A stretch of 54,424 nt of DNA from DAINRZ01 sp964634885 (lineage in GTDB: Bacteria > Bacteroidota > Ignavibacteria > Kapaibacteriales > UBA2268), in contig CAZWLN010000030.1 of the NCBI GenBank assembly GCA_964634885.1, positions 1 through 54,424 of the forward strand, written 5' to 3'. This document shows, piece after piece, positions 1-7,746 of this stretch. The stretch's first letter is position 1, and each line of letters begins with the position of its first letter. The position numbers were made by a program, and so were the translations under genes. The notes under the pieces are model-generated. The model did no database searches, had not been told where the DNA came from, and saw nothing but the letters and a program-made list of their open reading frames with translations.

Positions 1-1
1 T

Positions 2-310
2 AAAATCTTCCTTTGCGAGCTTAGCGCCTATTAATATGTCGCCCCTGCCGGGGCTGTTACTATACTTCATATTATTATTTAAAATCTTCCTTTGCGAGCT
101 TAGCGCCTATTAATATGTCGCCCCTGCCGGGGCTATTACTATACTTCATATTATTATTCAAAATCTATCTTTGCGATCTTAGCGCCTATTAATATGTCGC
201 CCCTGCCGGGGCTGTTACTATACTTCATATTATTATTTAAAATCTTCCTTAGCGATCTTAGCGCCTATTAATATGTCGCCCCTGCCGGGGCTGTTAATAC
301 GCTTCACCTC
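2..310. repeat. 79-bp tandem satellite, four copies, continuing off the left edge
   Basis: Units begin at 2, 81, 160 and 239, a strict 79-bp period; the last copy decays after about 300. Each unit has a short perfect hairpin GCCCC-TGCC-GGGGC (41-54, 120-133, 199-212, 278-291) followed by an AT-rich arm, and begins with a CTTTGCGAGCTTAGCGCCT-like segment. Degenerate CTTTGCGAG/CTTTGCGCC pieces continue to about 400. The window starts inside the array, so the true copy number is unknown. A 62-codon open frame over 273-461 is a by-product of the repeat and is not called. Confidence 0.9.
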
Positions 311-521
311 ATGCGGTTATATTATAATATTTAATCTCAATCTTTGCGAGCTTTGCGCCTTTGCGAGAGATAATTCTTTTCGCCTTTGCGAGACACCATC
401 CTTAACTAAACACCAGTGTTTTCAAAGAGTACAAACTTTCTCCAATCATATGCTTTATTAACTTGGATAATTTTTGTAGTTTTGAAAATGGAAATTTAAT
501 CATTATAAAATAAGTAATAAT
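311..521. other. Intergenic DNA with decayed repeat and leader of the transketolase operon
   Basis: After the satellite ends there is a decayed stretch of CTTTGCGAG-type words to about 400, then AT-rich DNA leading to the transketolase start at 522. No gene, tRNA or terminator is evident. The only regulatory signal I can propose is the promoter entry at 477-484. Confidence 0.5.
477..484 (+). promoter_or_regulatory. Candidate Bacteroidota-type -7 box for the transketolase operon
   Basis: TAGTTTTG matches the TAnnTTTG -7 element of the Bacteroidota primary sigma factor. It lies 37 nt before the start codon at 522, a reasonable leader length. No clear TTG -33 element is found 19-21 nt upstream (only TTTA near 454), so this is a weak call. 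Confidence 0.3.
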
Positions 522-1400
522 ATGGCATTAGACGTAATATTTTCGGATAAAACATTTGAGAACAGGAAGCGCAGGCCTGAGGAATATGCTGAAATAGCAC
601 GCGAGATCCGCAGGGACATCATTCAGAGCCTTTACCTTGCGAAATCCGGCCACAGTGGCGGCCCTCTTGGTTGTACTGACTTAGTGTCGGTTCTTTACTT
701 CGGTGGTTTCATGAGGTACAATCCCTCCGACCCCAACTGGAACGGCAGGGACAGGTTTGTTCTGAGCGCCGGGCACATGGCCCCGGTACTCTATTCGGCT
801 CTTGCCCGTGCCGGTTTCTTCCCGCCTGACGAACAAAAAACTCTTCGTAAATGGGGCAGCAGACTCCAGGGCCATCCCGGACTGGACATGAAACTGCCAG
901 GCATAGAAAGCTCTACCGGCTCATTGGGCCAGGGCATCTCAATTGCCGTGGGCATGGCTGTCAGCGACAAATTAGTGGACAAGTCCGACAGAAGGGTATT
1001 CTGCATGACGGGAGACGGCGAACTTGAGGAAGGCGCTGTTTGGGAAGCTGCCATGGCTGCCGCCAATTACAAACTCAGCAACCTCTGCTGGATCGTTGAC
1101 AACAACAACTGCCAGATCGACGGCTACGTCCAGGATGTGATGAGCATTTACCCCTTGGACAAGAAATTCGAAGCTTTCAATTTCAATGTCATCGCCATCG
1201 ACGGCCATGATTACACAGCGATTAACGCAGCGTTTGAACAGTTTGTCGAAAACAGCAAGAAGCCCGATGGAAAGCCCACTGTAATAATTGCCAAAACAAA
1301 GATGGGCAAAGGGGTTTCATTCATGGAAAACAAATACCAGTGGCATGGCATGCCGCCTAATGAGGAAGAAGCAATAAAAGCTCTCGGAGAGTTGAAATAA
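522..1400 (+). CDS. tkt: Transketolase, N-terminal (thiamine-diphosphate-binding) subunit
   Basis: N-terminal half of a two-gene transketolase (292 aa). With the partner at 2137 it would interconvert pentose-phosphate-pathway sugars by moving two-carbon units, in the cytoplasm. Visible family motifs: KSGHSGGPLG (His44), SAGHMAP (His85), GSLGQG (133-138) and the ThDP/Mg2+ signature GDGELEEG near 164-171 ending in DNNN (193-196). The length is normal for the PP-domain subunit of split transketolases, which are common in archaea and many anaerobes. There is no strong Shine-Dalgarno; the start is the first ATG that keeps the N-terminal helix. The lipoprotein gene follows after 12 nt, so the two are probably cotranscribed. 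Confidence 0.95.
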   Translation: MALDVIFSDKTFENRKRRPEEYAEIAREIRRDIIQSLYLAKSGHSGGPLGCTDLVSVLYFGGFMRYNPSDPNWNGRDRFVLSAGHMAPVLYSALARAGFFPPDEQKTLRKWGSRLQGHPGLDMKLPGIESSTGSLGQGISIAVGMAVSDKLVDKSDRRVFCMTGDGELEEGAVWEAAMAAANYKLSNLCWIVDNNNCQIDGYVQDVMSIYPLDKKFEAFNFNVIAIDGHDYTAINAAFEQFVENSKKPDGKPTVIIAKTKMGKGVSFMENKYQWHGMPPNEEEAIKALGELK

Positions 1401-1412
1401 GTAGGGATGACA

Positions 1413-2066
1413 ATGAGATTTTCAATAGCTGTTGCAGCAATCTTGCTGGCTTTTACTGCCTGCAATCAAAAAAAAGAAGCTCCTGAAGTGAAGCCTGAAC
1501 CCTTGCTCTCGGCTTTCGACACCGTAACGACCACAAAAGATGTTACCATCGGAAGCCCGACATTCAACGCCGGCGACACTACAGGCGACGTCAATGAATT
1601 TAAGGATGAAGCCGGTAAAAAAATTAAGGAAATAAATGACAATGAATTAGTAAAAATGCTGCCTGCATCAATACCCGGTACCGAGACTGTTGCACCCGAC
1701 ATCGGCAGCATAGCCGATGGCGGCAAAATGTATGTCGTTGTTTCCAAAAGTTACCAGTATCCGAAAGGCTCCATTACAATCGACATCACGGACTATAAGT
1801 CGAAAGGACGCATTCCTCCAGAAATCAGGAGCTCGGTTAAAACTGCCCCGAGGATGGAAAGAGCTGTGCTGACAGAAAAAGTCGAACAGAAGGACTACTT
1901 CGGATTCAACTTCTACAACACCAACATGAAAAGCGGGGACATCAGGGTACTCGTTGCTTACAGGTTCTATGTACGTATTACATATAACAACGTGCCCATG
2001 GAATGGAGAGATGTGGCCAAAGTTGTCGATATGCTGAAAATCGGTTCCATGAGGAAGTATAATTAA
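1413..2066 (+). CDS. Small lipoprotein of unknown function inside the transketolase operon
   Basis: 217-aa exported lipoprotein: N-terminal hydrophobic stretch MRFSIAVAAILLAFTAC with a lipobox ending in Cys17, then a charged linker (NQKKEAPEVKPEP). The rest is soluble, with no family I recognise. The C-terminal ~90 residues look alpha/beta (YVVVSKSYQYPKGSITIDITDY; later VLVAYRFYVRITYNN). I prefer the ATG at 1413 over 1407 because AGGG is spaced 6 nt from the former and touches the latter. It sits 12 nt after the N-terminal transketolase gene and 70 nt before the C-terminal one, separating genes that are usually adjacent. It may simply hitch-hike in the operon; nothing links it to sugar metabolism. 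Confidence 0.8.
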   Translation: MRFSIAVAAILLAFTACNQKKEAPEVKPEPLLSAFDTVTTTKDVTIGSPTFNAGDTTGDVNEFKDEAGKKIKEINDNELVKMLPASIPGTETVAPDIGSIADGGKMYVVVSKSYQYPKGSITIDITDYKSKGRIPPEIRSSVKTAPRMERAVLTEKVEQKDYFGFNFYNTNMKSGDIRVLVAYRFYVRITYNNVPMEWRDVAKVVDMLKIGSMRKYN

Positions 2067-2136
2067 AAGCCCTTGAAGTAAAAAGATTAGAAATAGATAA
2101 AAGATAATGTTGTAAAATTATTGATAAAATAAAAAA

Positions 2137-3141
2137 ATGCAGAAATTTGAAATTAAAGGAAAGAAGCCTACACGCCATGGTTTTGGCGAAGGCCTTGTTG
2201 TCCTGGGCGAGAGATATGACAATGTTGTCGTACTCGGAGGAGACATCACCGGATCAGTAATGACCTCTATGTTCAAAGAGAAATTCCCCGACAGGTTTTT
2301 CTCCATCGGCATTGCCGAAGCCAATGCCACGACGATTGCAGCGGGTTTGGCGCTTTCCGGCAAGATACCTTTCTTCTCAAGCTACAGCGCTTTTGCTGCT
2401 TTTCGCAATACCGACCAGTTAAGGGTGTCGGTCTGCTACAACAATGCCAATGTAAAAATCGGCGGCGGCCACTCGGGCATTACCGTAGGCCCCGATGGCG
2501 CTACACACCAGTCTCTCGAGGAAGTGTCCCTCCTCAGGGCCTTACCTAATATGAATGTAATTGTTCCTTGCGATTTCGAAGAAGCGAAGAAAGCCACAAT
2601 AGCAATGGGTGAGATGTTCGGGCCTGCATACCTGCGTTTTGGCCGCTCGGCGGTACCGCTGATTACGGATGAGAAAACTCCGTTCGTCGTCGGCAAAGCC
2701 GAAGTCTTCCGTGAAGGCAGCGACGTTGCCATCATTGCCTGCGGGCTGATGCTATGGGAAGCGCTCCAGGCTGCCGAAGAACTACAGGCAAAACACGGCA
2801 TCTCGGCACGGGTAATCAACAATCATACGATCAAACCCATAGATGTGAAAACAATTACCGACGCTGCACGCGAATGCGGCGCCATCGTTACTGCCGAAGA
2901 GCACCAGGTCTATGGAGGCCTCGGTTCTGCCGTTGCTGAAGTGGTAGTGAAAAACCAGCCCGTACCGATGGAATTTATCGGTGTTACAGACAGGTTCGGC
3001 GGCAGCGGCGAGCCTGAAGAACTGATGGGGTTGTTCGGGCTTACATGGAAAGAAATTTACAGCTCTGCCCTGAAAGCCATTGAACGCAGGGACAAAGGTT
3101 CTTCCGGTTACAGAAAATTAACTGAAATATATAAAGGGTAG
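2137..3141 (+). CDS. tkt: Transketolase, C-terminal (pyrimidine-binding) subunit
   Basis: 334-aa partner of the gene at 522. It contains the Pyr domain, with the thiamine-activating glutamate in GIAEANATTIAAGLALSG (Glu61) and the aromatic/phosphate-site segment YSAFAAFRNTDQLR. GGGHSGITVGPDGATHQ (about 109-125) follows, then a C-terminal transketolase domain with VTAEEHQVYGGLGSA. It is full length for the family, which resembles the C-terminal half of transketolase and DXP synthase. The companion ThDP subunit upstream identifies it as transketolase. purE follows 4 nt after its stop, so this end of the operon is tight. Confidence 0.95.
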   Translation: MQKFEIKGKKPTRHGFGEGLVVLGERYDNVVVLGGDITGSVMTSMFKEKFPDRFFSIGIAEANATTIAAGLALSGKIPFFSSYSAFAAFRNTDQLRVSVCYNNANVKIGGGHSGITVGPDGATHQSLEEVSLLRALPNMNVIVPCDFEEAKKATIAMGEMFGPAYLRFGRSAVPLITDEKTPFVVGKAEVFREGSDVAIIACGLMLWEALQAAEELQAKHGISARVINNHTIKPIDVKTITDAARECGAIVTAEEHQVYGGLGSAVAEVVVKNQPVPMEFIGVTDRFGGSGEPEELMGLFGLTWKEIYSSALKAIERRDKGSSGYRKLTEIYKG

Positions 3142-3145
3142 AATT

Positions 3146-3658
3146 ATGTTTACGAAACCACCACTTGTCAGCATTGTAATGGGCAGCGACTCCGACCTCC
3201 CCGTGATGAAGAAAGCGATGGAGGCCTGCCGTGAGTTCGGTGTCGAATGTGAAATGAGAGTCATCTCCGCTCACCGCAATCCCGGTGAAGCGCATGAATA
3301 CGCCCTGAACGCACACCTCAGGGGTATTAAAGCCATAATTGCAGGGGCCGGAGGAGCAGCACACCTTGCAGGTGTCATCGCCGCAAGTACTCCGCTGCCG
3401 GTCATCGCCGTGCCGATTATGACTAAATCCCTGGGCGGGCTGGACTCGCTCCTGGCGATGGTACAGATGCCTCCCGGCATTCCTGTAGCAACTGTCGCCA
3501 TCGACGGCGGAAGAAACGCAGGCCTACTGGCAATCGAGATACTTGCCGTTGCTGACGCAGAACTGCAGGGCCGGTTCCTCGAATTCAAGAAGAAACTTAC
3601 CGAGGAATCGCGTAAAAAGAATGACAATCCCGAGTTTACCCCGTTGTATGAACCGTAA
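3146..3658 (+). CDS. purE: N5-carboxyaminoimidazole ribonucleotide mutase (PurE class I)
   Basis: 170-aa PurE, which moves the carboxylate of N5-CAIR to C4 in de novo purine synthesis (cytoplasm). Hallmarks: MGSDSDLPVM near the N terminus, the catalytic VISAHRNPGE, GAGGAAHLAGVIA and GLDSLLAMVQMPPGIPVATVAI. This is the class I (bacterial mutase) pattern, as opposed to the direct CO2-using class II enzyme; class I normally needs PurK, which is not in this window. It starts 4 nt after the transketolase stop and is probably translated from the same message. The C-terminal ~20 residues are a polar tail. Confidence 0.96.
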   Translation: MFTKPPLVSIVMGSDSDLPVMKKAMEACREFGVECEMRVISAHRNPGEAHEYALNAHLRGIKAIIAGAGGAAHLAGVIAASTPLPVIAVPIMTKSLGGLDSLLAMVQMPPGIPVATVAIDGGRNAGLLAIEILAVADAELQGRFLEFKKKLTEESRKKNDNPEFTPLYEP

Positions 3659-3689
3659 ATTCAGGTTTTTCAGAGGAAATAAATAAAAA

Positions 3690-3723
3690 CAGTAAAGGGT
3701 TCGTAGCGATGGACCCTTTGCTG
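3690..3723. terminator. Convergent-gene terminator hairpin (purE / exported protein)
   Basis: A 13-bp stem (CAGTAAAGGGTTC against GGACCCTTTGCTG, two G-T pairs) with an 8-nt loop. On the minus strand it is followed by a U-rich tract (positions 3676-3689), so it fits best as the terminator of the leftward gene at 3753, while also blocking read-through from purE. Confidence 0.7.
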
Positions 3724-3752
3724 TACATAGGTTGAAATCAATAAGCGTTTAA

Positions 3753-4589
3753 CTATACATTACATCCACAGGCAATTACTACTATATAATTGTTGTCGAT
3801 CAACTGCATTAACGCTGCAGTGCTGCCTTCGTAGTATTCGCCGCTGATGAGTATCTCCAGCCTGCCGTCGTTGTTAAGGTCGAAGAAACCCAGAAGGGAA
3901 TACTCATACATCAGGGAGCAATCCTTGGTATTCTTTGAATAAACGTCAGCCATTACCGGTATTGTAACCGACTTTCCTCCCACAGAACGGCGGATAAGTA
4001 CGACAGAATAGAAACCCACCTTCGGCGTGTCCCAGAACTCACCTTTGTAATAAGTTGCTGCGATTACAGTGTCCATATTGCCGCTGCCGTCAAGATCGAC
4101 GATGAAGGCTTGTTTAATATTGAGCTTTGGTTTACTGATGCCGTTAGCTTTCAGGTAATCGGTAAGAATGGATCTAACAGCACTGCCGGTCTTGATTTTT
4201 TTGGGAATTCGCGGGAGGGCATTCCAGGGAGCCGATACTGCGATGATGTGTTCCTGGCTTTTGATTGTTTTTGAAAAATTGATGTCGATTAGATAAGTAC
4301 ATGGTTCATTATCTGAGTACTCAGCCGGGCTTCCGGTTGCGGTTCCCATTGACTTGTAAAGTGAATAAAAGGTATACTGTTCACCTCCATTGATGAAAGT
4401 GGCGGCAGAATCGTAATCGAGCCATCCATCGCGGGTCCATGCACCTAATAAGCATTGCCGGGTGATATCATAGATAGGACAGTAACCGGGATTCTCTTTT
4501 TCATCTGCCACAGATGAGCCAGGATAGGAAACAAAAATAAGGATTATACATATTAGTACGTTTCTGGCTATTCGAAAATATGTTTTCAT
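3753..4589 (-). CDS. Exported protein of unknown function, paralogue A (FG-GAP/EF-like calcium motifs)
   Basis: 278-aa exported protein. The ATG at 4589 is chosen over the longer frame from 4613: it has GGGAG about 9 nt upstream and gives a clean signal peptide (MKTYFRIARNVLICIILIF...VADE) matching its neighbour. Mature part: PIYDITRQCLLGAWTRDGWLDYDSAATFINGGEQYTFY-type N-terminal block, then two Asp-rich motifs, VDLDGSGNMDTVIAATYY and FFDLNNDGRLEILISGEYYEG. These resemble the calcium loops of FG-GAP/VCBS repeats or EF-hands. The protein ends in CGCNV. No enzymatic motif is seen. Its paralogue at 4741 is similar throughout, so the pair arose by tandem duplication. It lies last in the leftward operon from 7587, separated by a 151-nt gap. 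Confidence 0.75.
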   Translation of the reverse strand: MKTYFRIARNVLICIILIFVSYPGSSVADEKENPGYCPIYDITRQCLLGAWTRDGWLDYDSAATFINGGEQYTFYSLYKSMGTATGSPAEYSDNEPCTYLIDINFSKTIKSQEHIIAVSAPWNALPRIPKKIKTGSAVRSILTDYLKANGISKPKLNIKQAFIVDLDGSGNMDTVIAATYYKGEFWDTPKVGFYSVVLIRRSVGGKSVTIPVMADVYSKNTKDCSLMYEYSLLGFFDLNNDGRLEILISGEYYEGSTAALMQLIDNNYIVVIACGCNV

Positions 4590-4740
4590 AGTAATAATCT
4601 CCCGTTTGACCATGAAATTGTCTCATGCAATGATATCAATAAGGTGCTGACTATTCCAGTAGAATCGCCTGTATTCCTGAATATTCATCCATTTACATTA
4701 AACAAGCCAATTATGGCAAACCAGGAAAGGCATAAATAAT

Positions 4741-5577
4741 CTACACTCCGCAGCCGCAATCCAGCATGGGGATAAATTCACCGCCTATCAGTTGCATCAG
4801 GGCCGCAGTACTGCCTTCGTAGTAATCGACACTGACGAGTATCTCCAGCCTGCCGTCGTTGTTCAGGTCGAAAAAACCCAGAATATAGTTCTCGTACATT
4901 AGTGAGTACTCTTCGATATTCTTTGAATAGACGTCAGCAATTACCGGTATTGTAATGGAGGCCCCTCCGACAGAACGTCGTACAAGTATGACTGAGTAGA
5001 AACCGGACTTGGGCGGACTCCAGAACTCCCCTTTGTAATAGGTAGCTGCAATGACTGTGTCCATAATGCCGCTGCCGTCAAGATCGACTATGAAGGCTTG
5101 TTTGACGGTGAGTTTTGGTTTGCTGATGCCGTTAGCTTTCAGGTAACCGGAGAGAATTGCTTTAACTGCACTGTTCGGCTTAATCTTCCTGGGAAACCTC
5201 GGGAGAGCATTCCAGGGAGCGGCCACAGCAATCACGTGTTCGGCGTTTTCAATGCTGTCGCTCATCTCGATGTAAAACAGTTCCGGACAAGCGCCCATTT
5301 CCGAATTCATCGACGGGCTTCCGATGGCGTTGCCAAGCGATTTGTACATATTGTAATATGTGTATTCCTCGCCGCCTCTGATCATTGTGGCAGCAGAATC
5401 ATAGTGCAGCCATCCGTCGCTGGTCCAGGCGCCCAGAATGCAGCCCTGGGAGACATCGTAGATAGGATAGAAACCGGGACCGCCCTTATCTTCTGCCACA
5501 GTGGCGGTAGGGGATAATAAAAGAATAAGGAACATACCCGAAAGTATGCTCCTTATAATAAATGGATATGTTTTCAT
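4741..5577 (-). CDS. Exported protein of unknown function, paralogue B
   Basis: 278-aa paralogue of the gene at 3753. Signal peptide MKTYPFIIRSILSGMFLILLL...VAED; the same GAWTSDGWLHYDSAAT block; DLDGSGIMDTVIAATYYKGEFW and FFDLNNDGRLEILVSVDYYEG calcium-loop-like motifs; and a Cys-rich C terminus (DCGCGV) like that of paralogue A. Sequence identity is strongest in the second half, and the first third (signal peptide and the stretch before the ENAEHVIAV segment) is more divergent. Only 4 nt separate it from the dipeptidase upstream, so it is almost certainly cotranscribed with it. Function unknown; a role on exported peptides or wall fragments is only guilt by association. Confidence 0.75.
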   Translation of the reverse strand: MKTYPFIIRSILSGMFLILLLSPTATVAEDKGGPGFYPIYDVSQGCILGAWTSDGWLHYDSAATMIRGGEEYTYYNMYKSLGNAIGSPSMNSEMGACPELFYIEMSDSIENAEHVIAVAAPWNALPRFPRKIKPNSAVKAILSGYLKANGISKPKLTVKQAFIVDLDGSGIMDTVIAATYYKGEFWSPPKSGFYSVILVRRSVGGASITIPVIADVYSKNIEEYSLMYENYILGFFDLNNDGRLEILVSVDYYEGSTAALMQLIGGEFIPMLDCGCGV

Positions 5578-5581
5578 AGAT

Positions 5582-6949
5582 TTATTTTGCTATTTCATTG
5601 AGAAATATGGCCGAAGCTTTAATCCCGCCAAAGAAATTCTCCAGCCTGAAATGTTCGTTCGGCCCGTGAATGTTGTCGCCGGGCAGTCCCAGTCCCATAA
5701 GGACGACAGGAGCGTTCAAAACCGTAGAAAAGACATTGACGACTGGTATGGAACCGCCGTCGCGCATGAAAACGGAGTCTTTGCCGAAGGCTTCCTTGAG
5801 CGCTTTCATTGCAGCTTTAACGCCTGCGCTGTCCCTGGGAACGAGAACAGGATTGCCGCCGTGCAGGGCTTTGAACTCGACTTTAACCGTAGGAGGCGCC
5901 AGTTTGAGGATGTAGTCTTCAGTTTTCCTGATTATATCTTCATAGTTCTGGTTCGGCACAAGCCTCATTGAAAACTTGACCGTTGCCTGAGCCGGAAGTA
6001 TGGTCTTGGCTCCTTCGCCCGTGAAACCGCCGAAAATGCCGTTAATGTCGAATGAAGGCCTTGCCCAGGTTCTTTCAAGTGTTGTGTAACCGTGCTCACC
6101 GTAAACGGAACTGACACCGAGGTCCGAGCAGTACTTATCCTCATCATAGGGAAGCAGTGCGAAGCCGGCTCTCTCGTCTTTGGTAAGGGCGAGCACCTCG
6201 TCGTAGAATCCCGGAATTGTAACACGTCCGTATTTGTCGCGCATCTGCGCCATCATCCAGCACAGTACATTCACCGGGTTGTCAATGCCGCCGCCGTATG
6301 TACCTGAGTGGAGGTCCTGGAAAGGCCCTTTTACCGTTACCTCGAAGTATGTGATGCCGCGGAGAGAATAGCAGATGGAAGGTAACCCGTCCTCGAACCA
6401 TTCCGTATCGGAAATGACAACAGTGTCGCATTTCAGCAATTCGGCATTATTCTCGATGAACTCGTCCAGATTGCTACTTCCGGCTTCTTCTTCACCCTCG
6501 ATGAGGAATTTGACGTTGACCGGCAGCTTCCCGGCAGTTTTCAGATGGGCTTCGACAGCTTTGATATGAGTGAACAACTGTCCCTTGTCGTCGCAGGTAC
6601 CCCTGCCGTAAATCCAGCCGTCAACGACAGCAGGTTCGAAAGGTTTTGTGTTCCATTCATTGAGGGGATCGACAGGCTGAACGTCGTAATGGCCGTAAAC
6701 AAGCACTGTCGGTTTGTCGGCGCCGGCTTCGAGCCACTCGCCGTAAACGATGGGGTGTCCCTTGGTTTCGATCTTTCTCGCAACGGAGACTCCTGCCTTC
6801 TTCAGGGCTTCGACTACCCAATCAGCGCACTTGTCCACATCTGCTTTGTGTTCGCTAAGGCTGCTGACACTGGGTATCTTTAAGAAATCAATTAATTCGT
6901 TAAGGGCGTTGTCCTTGTTCTTTTCGATGTAATCCGCAAAACTATTCAT
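5582..6949 (-). CDS. M20-family metallo-dipeptidase (carnosinase/CNDP-like)
   Basis: 455-aa M20 peptidase expected to hydrolyse dipeptides with two bridged metal ions. Motifs: VYGHYDVQP (metal His), WIYGRGTCDDKGQ (bridging Asp), EGEEEAGSSN (catalytic and metal Glu), QDLHSGTYGGGIDNP (dimerisation-domain His) and a C-terminal GDNIHGPNEHF (last metal His). No signal peptide, so cytoplasmic. The ATG at 6949 is preferred, having GGTG just upstream; the frame could open with GTG at 6964, adding five residues. Upstream is an NTF2-like lipoprotein (53 nt away) and downstream, after 4 nt, exported paralogue B. Substrate specificity cannot be read from the sequence. Confidence 0.93.
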   Translation of the reverse strand: MNSFADYIEKNKDNALNELIDFLKIPSVSSLSEHKADVDKCADWVVEALKKAGVSVARKIETKGHPIVYGEWLEAGADKPTVLVYGHYDVQPVDPLNEWNTKPFEPAVVDGWIYGRGTCDDKGQLFTHIKAVEAHLKTAGKLPVNVKFLIEGEEEAGSSNLDEFIENNAELLKCDTVVISDTEWFEDGLPSICYSLRGITYFEVTVKGPFQDLHSGTYGGGIDNPVNVLCWMMAQMRDKYGRVTIPGFYDEVLALTKDERAGFALLPYDEDKYCSDLGVSSVYGEHGYTTLERTWARPSFDINGIFGGFTGEGAKTILPAQATVKFSMRLVPNQNYEDIIRKTEDYILKLAPPTVKVEFKALHGGNPVLVPRDSAGVKAAMKALKEAFGKDSVFMRDGGSIPVVNVFSTVLNAPVVLMGLGLPGDNIHGPNEHFRLENFFGGIKASAIFLNEIAK

Positions 6950-7002
6950 ATTCACCACACTCACTACGGTAAATCAATAAAATCAGTATTTAATAATATT
7001 TA

Positions 7003-7587
7003 CTATTTCTGTTTTTTCTCTTTTTCTTTTCCTTTTGCATTGTCGGGCTGAATAGCAGTCGTGTCTGCCGGTTTGCCGCTCATATCCTGCTGGAACCTGA
7101 CAAAATCAGGGCTGGTTGCAGCAACGCCGACGATGCCGGATGTAATCAGCCAATTGCCGTTTTCTTTCTTCAGTGTCTTGGACTGACGTGTAAAGGCGTG
7201 ATAGACATTGCCCCGGAACTCGATATTAATCGGTACTCCATAGATGATCGAAGCAACCGTTGCTTTGTCGTCCATAGTAATTGTCTCATCGAGTATCTGG
7301 AGGTACTTGATCTTGTATTTTGCTGCCTGTTCCTTGAGTTTTGTCTGGAATTCCGCCCTGGACTTGATTGTTTCAGCCGAATCCGTACCAAAAAACACTA
7401 CGTTCTCAGCCAGGGTCTTTTCTACCTGGAACCAGTTCTCGTCCGTATTGCCCTGATGATAGTCAGCGATTACCTGATGCACAGCTTTTCTTTCTTCGTC
7501 AAGGTTGACGACGGGTTCGTCTTTTTGTTTAACACCACAACCAACGATGAAAATGACCAGGAAAAAAGATAATAACAAATTCTTCAT
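7003..7587 (-). CDS. Lipoprotein with NTF2/SnoaL-like domain
   Basis: 194-aa lipoprotein: MKNLLLSFFLVIFIVGCG, with the lipobox Cys at position 17. An NTF2-like cone-fold domain (about 33-165) follows, recognised by the order helix (ERKAVHQVIADYHQG), FFGTDSAETIKSRAEFQTKL, the strand pair TVASIIYGVPINIEF and the ending KENGNWLITSGIVGVA, as in SnoaL/DUF4440-type proteins. The C terminus is a Lys/Glu-rich tail. These domains bind small ligands or act as weak enzymes; no specific ligand can be assigned. AAGGAG lies 6 nt before the ATG, a strong Shine-Dalgarno. It is the first gene of the leftward set to 3753 and is divergent from rnr. Confidence 0.8.
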   Translation of the reverse strand: MKNLLLSFFLVIFIVGCGVKQKDEPVVNLDEERKAVHQVIADYHQGNTDENWFQVEKTLAENVVFFGTDSAETIKSRAEFQTKLKEQAAKYKIKYLQILDETITMDDKATVASIIYGVPINIEFRGNVYHAFTRQSKTLKKENGNWLITSGIVGVAATSPDFVRFQQDMSGKPADTTAIQPDNAKGKEKEKKQK

Positions 7588-7746
7588 AGAGCGCTCCTTA
7601 AATATTTTGCAAACTCAATTTCCAATATCTTAATTTATTGATTATTATTTTAATAGTAAAAAAAATTATTCTTAAAATTAAAAAAAAGTAAAAATTTTTT
7701 AGTATTTTATTAAAAAATTCATGATTGATGTATTAATAGTGTTGTA

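Noticed and set aside
2..310. CRISPR array
   Set aside because: The 79-bp units are repeated in full with no unique spacers, and no cas genes are nearby.
273..461. 62-codon open frame at the satellite end
   Set aside because: Lies in repeat-derived DNA, no ribosome site, no recognisable sequence.
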